Of a DNA stretch of 64,000 nucleotides, positions 59,351-64,000 are shown piece by piece (the stretch's first letter is position 1; the number at the start of each line of letters is the position of its first letter). The notes beneath the pieces were generated by a model, which saw nothing but the letters and a program-made list of their open reading frames with translations, had not been told where the DNA came from and did not search any database. Source of the DNA: Xiphophorus maculatus (lineage: Eukaryota > Chordata > Actinopteri > Cyprinodontiformes > Poeciliidae); NCBI RefSeq assembly GCF_002775205.1, contig NC_036456.1, forward strand, positions 12,365,463 through 12,429,462, given 5' to 3'. The position numbers were made by a program, and so were the translations under genes.

Positions 59351-60123
59351 GCTCCGCTGCGACGTGGAAATCAGAATGATTTCATCTCCATCTGTTTCTC
59401 AGTCTCATCATGTGGAGCTGGAGGCCCGTGGAGCCTCCCTGCCAACTTGTGTGCGGCTGTAAAGAAGAACAGAGGAGGCGAAGGGGGGGGAGATTTGCAG
59501 GGAAAGTTGTCTTTAAATATCAACATGTGTTTTTTTAGTCAAAAAAAAAACGTAAAGAAAGCAAAGCTCCAGCAGTCAGTGGTATGATGGCCAAGTAGTG
59601 CACGCATGTGAAGTTGGACGAGGGCCCCAAGTTGCACCAAGTGGTGGTTTGAGTGTTTTTAGGCCACCAGCAGATACAATCTGCTCTAAAATTAGGTTAC
59701 TACACCTAAAACCTGGAATCTGCTCCGTGTGGAAGTCGGAATGCGCTTTGGGAATACGCGGACAAGCGAGCTCGGCCGTCGCCTCCTCGCCCCAGAGGTC
59801 CAGTGTTGGATTTCTGACCCCGGCTGAGAACAATTGCGAAATTAACAAAAGGTGTCAGTGTGGGAACATGGGCCAACAGGTGCAGCTTCAAACGCAACAC
59901 AAGAGACGGAGAGCCTAAAAGAGCTGATCATATTTATCCGTGAAAGGCTCCCCAGTCTTGGGAGTGGAGCTGAGATGTAAAAAAAGCCAAACAAACAAAA
60001 AAAAAAAACACTTTTGGAAATCTTCTGCCTCGTTGAACCGAGCTCATTTAGATCATTTAGTCCGTAGAAAACCAAAACGTGGACGGAGAGCAGCTTGAGT
60101 TGGCTTCGGTGTGAACAGAGAGC

Positions 60124-60156
60124 GCTGCTGCTGCTGCTGCTGCTGCTCCTGCTGTC
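60124..60156. repeat. (GCT)n trinucleotide run
   Basis: Eight or nine GCT units. On the - strand it sits in a short serine-rich frame with no family resemblance. Confidence 0.8.
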
Positions 60157-60439
60157 CATGACGAGGAATGTTAAAATGTGTTAGACCGGCCAAATCCAGC
60201 TCATCTGCTGAGCAGAACATGAGTCACGCACGGCAGACCCGCTCCCAAGTGTGGACAGGTCTTCATCGGTTTAGCAGGTAAAAAAAACACAGAATGCCAC
60301 ACACCAGCTTGGCCCGGTGTAGAGAGAACATCTGACACCAGGAGGATGAGAGTAAAACTGGAGTTACAGGGCGACGGAAATATTTCCTCAACCTTCAAGT
60401 TAAGATCTGCCTGTTCTGTCTAAGCTTAATTTATTTTAT

Positions 60440-60910
60440 AAGGATTGTCTCTGATAGTCCAACGCATACTTACAGAAATGATCCTGGACAGATTAGATCA
60501 CGGCCTTCTGACCCTAAACACACAGGCAGAGCGAGCACGAAGGCTTTCATCGAAGCATATTAAAGGGTTAGAACAGCTCAGTCAAAGTCCAGACCTGCTG
60601 CCAAATGAGAATCTGTAGCAAGGCTTGAAAACTTGAGTGGAGGCTATTGTTTCCCACTAGAGCTGTGGTAGGATTCCTTAAAATGGCAAAGATTTCAGTC
60701 TCTAAATGTCCAAAACTGATAGAGACACCAAAAGACCTGTAGGTATAAATACAATGACAGGAGTTTGATTCAAAACATTAAAAAACAAAATCAATCAGAA
60801 CAGTGCATCATTTTCCTGACACTTTGGAATTAGTTTGGGGTTATAATATGAGAAAATGTAAAAAAAAAAAAAAAAAATCCAAGGTTTATTAATACTTTTG
60901 CAAGGTGCCG
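60440..60910. mobile_element. Tc1-family relic
   Basis: One frame reads QLSQSPDLLPNENL then a stop, a decayed version of the transposase QSPDLNPIENLW motif. A family-type 3' end (AATACTTTTGCAAGGTGCC) follows a poly-A run. Confidence 0.6.
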
Positions 60911-61799
60911 AATACAATTATTAATGAATTAACAGCGTTCATTTATCTGCATTGCTGCGCCGCCTCTGTATCTGCTTTGATTTAAATTTCTTTTGTTAAT
61001 CCCACAATAATTTTTAAAAATAATAGCAAATTTGAAAAAGTTTTGACCAAAAAAGCAGAAAAGAACATATCAAATTATCAAAATTTTTATATTTTTTTAA
61101 TCAATACTTGCTTCACACATTTCTGCTTTATGAGCAGCAAAAAGAACATTTAGTAAACAACGAGGACTCCAGATCCTCGCATCTGTTGGGCTGTGCCGTA
61201 AACATGCCCCCAGGTTGTCAGCAAGTATTTTTCCGGCCCCTCGCTGGCCAAGCATAGCTGCCTCCACAGATCACCCGCCGGAGACGCGGTTGATCTCATC
61301 ACGCCACTATTTGACTGTTTGAGCTTTCTGCAAGATGTATTACTGCCGGCCGGGACACTTCAAAACTCTCCGTTTCATGTGCTGTGTGATAAAAGTGTCC
61401 GTGTTTGTTGTTTCAGGAAGATGTTTTAGTGTTTTATATCCTATTTTGGACTGATGAGATTTTGCCTAAATGGCGTTTCAGTAGTGAATGCTGTATGTTT
61501 TTGTCTTAAAAACAGTCCAACATCAGGTGGATTATGCTAGATGACGTAGTTCTGGGAGAGGAGAAAATCTGGATTAAGCCCTTGTTGTGGTTGTTTAAAA
61601 TGACAAAGACAAACTGGACTCTTGTCATGTATCTTCACTCTCGCTGAAATTTCCTCATCCAGATTGAATCCTTCAGTAACCATTTCCCTACATTCACTCT
61701 ATGAATGAATTCTTCCTCCTTTCTTTTGTTTTTTATTTTTATGCGTCCGTGGTACCAACACCACACGATACCAGAGAACTAATTAATCAACCAGCAACT

Positions 61800-62260
61800 T
61801 ATAAGTCCAGCTTCTTATCAGAGCGTTCATGTTCCCCTGGGGCATGTCTCGACACGCCAGGAATGGCTAGCTGAGGCATCCTGGACCTCAGGAATGTGGC
61901 TCTTTGGACCCGGGGTCACAGTCAGACCTCTCATCGCTGCATGTTTTCTGCACAATCCACAGCACAAAACTTCACTCCTCTCCCAGATTTAGCTGGCCGC
62001 CGCCTTCGGGAGGTGAGGGGCGCAGGAGTTTGGAGGGCACAGACCCCTCGGAGCTGTGTGGTCTCCCAGGAAAGCCTCGGATTTCGGTCGTTTGCTAATT
62101 GAGCGGGATGACGAGGGCAGAGAGGCTCTCTGGCCCCCACCTCCCTCCCCGTTCTCTCCTACAGGTTTGGTTTATGCTGCCCTGCTGACTTTGCTGTCAG
62201 TGTCAAATGCTTGTTAGGACGCCATCAATCTCACAGCAGTTAAGAATGTTCCCAGAACAG
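61800..62260. promoter_or_regulatory. Candidate conserved non-coding block
   Basis: About 450 bases of unique, balanced-GC sequence (for example TTTGCTGTCAGTGTCAAATGC, TTAGCTGGCCGCCGCC) with no coherent frame or repeat signature. A similar block lies at 61140-61370. Their character is that of deeply conserved enhancers, which cannot be tested from one sequence. Confidence 0.25.
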
Positions 62261-62369
62261 AACGAAGGGGGCAGGTGACAGGAGAGAGACGGGAAAGCAA
62301 ATGGCAAAGAGTCTGGCAAGAAAATACACAAAGCAGGAGGATATATTATGTTAAATAGTGAGTTTGGAA

Positions 62370-63270
62370 AGTATTTACGCTATATTTTACATTTTTTTTA
62401 TTATTATTATTATTATTAGAATTTTCTGAGGTTTACCAGTAGAAAATAACACATTATTATAAAGTAAGAGGAAAACAACACATAGTTTAATAAAAAAAAA
62501 AAGACAATCGGCACTTTGACACTGATATGTTCTGGGATTTTGACTCATACGTTTTGCAGACATTTCTCTCCCCGCAATTGAAATATTTTTCTTCTCCCTG
62601 CTAAATTCCCACAGCACGATGTAGCCACTACCATGCATCTCCTTGGAGACGATGTGTTCAGGATGATGAACAGTGTTGGTTTTTGTTAGTTCAGATTTTT
62701 TTACATTTTGGTCTCAGCTGACTTGACCTTTTTCTTCCATAAAAGAGAAGGAGTGAGGTGTCTTTCCTACAACCTGTGGAAAACTACAAATGGGAATTTT
62801 ATTTTTTATTTTTTGAAACTGTTATTGCTCTTGCCACTCTTGATCCCTTTGAAAAATTTGTTATATTTTTAATATCAGTTAGCTTTTTTTTTTTTTACCT
62901 GTGTAAATAAAGGCTAAATAAAATAATTCATTTTGTGATAATTGACATTTAGGTGAGGACAAATTCTCCCACAGGTGTTAGGGATCCTTGTGGCTCCTCC
63001 AGATTTACAAAGGGACGATAGACCGAACAGATCTTTGTGAGATGTTCAAAGATTGTTTGCTTTATAGTCTTTTCCGCTTTAAACGTCTCCACAACTTTCT
63101 CTCTGACCTTGGTGTTGACAGAACAGCCGGACTTATTCCGAGATTAGATCACATGCAGGTTGACTCTGCTGGTGACTAAGAAGGCAACTGATTGAACTGG
63201 GTTTTATTTATGAGTATCAGAGTGAAAGGGGTTGATGGAAAAAATGGGACAATTTATACAAAAAAAAGTA
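62370..63270. mobile_element. Tc1-family relic (reverse orientation)
   Basis: GTAGCCACTACCATGCATC...GGATGATGAACAGTGTT and, further on, GACAGAACAGCCGGACTTATTCCGAGATTAGATCACATGCAGGTTGACTC followed by TGGGTTTTATTTATGAGTATCAGAG match the reverse strand of the family. No frame survives. Confidence 0.5.
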
Positions 63271-64000
63271 ATACATTGATTTTGTGACTGTAGGTTCACC
63301 AAATGTGGAAAAGTAAATACCTTCGAGTGAAGCAGACAGTTTGTTTGTTTTGTCCGTTTTGGCTCTGCCATCAAATCTTGACAGAAGAGTAATTTACGGT
63401 TATCACCAGTTGTAAGCAGTAGGAAGAGATTTGTTCACACTCTGGACAGACACAAGTCCGTGTTTGTTTTCCACCACGGAAGTAGCAAAAGCAGGGCTCA
63501 AGTCAAACGCGCCTTTCAGTCCATAAATCACTTCCAACCAACCCAAGAACAAATCTCCAGCTCCTCTTCCTCCCTCCCTTCTTCAGCTTTTCTCATGTGC
63601 TCTGCTCTGCACCGTGACAGCGCCCGCTGCTCGCGCTCGGGCCTCTCCGAGCCTGCAGAGCCAACCAAGGGTAAAACGGTTTGAAAAGAGAGCAATAAAT
63701 GTGATGGATGTGGGCCAGCGCAGGGTTTAGCTCCAGCTGTCGGGCATGTTTTTTGTCATTACAGACATACCTCACGGGTGTGTGCTCCCTTCAACCCGTT
63801 CCCGGTGCTCCCTTTGACTTTGAGGGAGTTTTAAGACGGATGCGTTCCTAAAGGTTGTCAAGATTACGAGTTTGAAGCGGTGGCGACACCACTGTGATGA
63901 TTGAGGTCACGTTTTTATGTGATGAGTTCTTCACTGGGATCTGCAGAAAGCACGTAAGGTGCAAGTGGTGGTGGCATGTGTTTTCAATGAGGACACATGT

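Overview
The window is nuclear DNA from a vertebrate, almost certainly a ray-finned (teleost) fish. It holds multi-exon genes with GT-AG introns, AATAAA poly(A) signals and fish-type Tc1, hAT and tRNA-SINE repeats. It also has a zona pellucida gene of the fish type, with no C-terminal membrane anchor. The species cannot be named from sequence alone. I rebuilt gene models by splicing: each exon was chosen by protein similarity to the family, and every junction was checked for phase.

Layout. (1) 819-11412, + strand: 17 coding exons of a period clock gene, per1-like, with its 5' exons beyond the left edge. (2) About 12.2-16.8 kb: gene-poor DNA with repeat fragments. (3) 16829-25257, + strand: a complete nine-exon procollagen C-proteinase enhancer (CUB-CUB-NTR) with a very long Lys/Pro/Thr linker. 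(4) 26762-29359, - strand: a small four-pass membrane protein (TMEM272-like), with a probable non-coding first exon near 31.9 kb. (5) 33868-42394, - strand: a 12-exon calpain-5-type protease (687 residues) with an intact catalytic triad and a C-terminal C2 domain. (6) 45245-47324, + strand: canopy 4 (six exons, 218 residues). (7) 47660-52464, + strand: a ZP3-like zona pellucida gene (eight exons) whose first exon carries a one-base frame break in a C run. (8) 52.5-64 kb: no gene I can support, but old transposons, unique CpG-containing blocks that look like conserved non-coding DNA, and a possible 5' exon ending at about 58,089.

The genes do not form a pathway. They are neighbours with separate roles: circadian repression, collagen processing, an unknown membrane protein, cytosolic proteolysis, ER folding and egg coat. 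Between and within them are many decayed transposons, including Tc1-like relics of one or two families, several MITEs with clear ends, and a young tRNA-derived SINE with a 14-bp target duplication. I saw no CRISPR array, operon, rRNA or genuine tRNA gene. I did not find a clearly new biological system. The best candidates for follow-up are the basic PCOLCE linker, the ZP frameshift, the GC-AG calpain intron with the extra calpain segment, and the PER2-style degron in per1.
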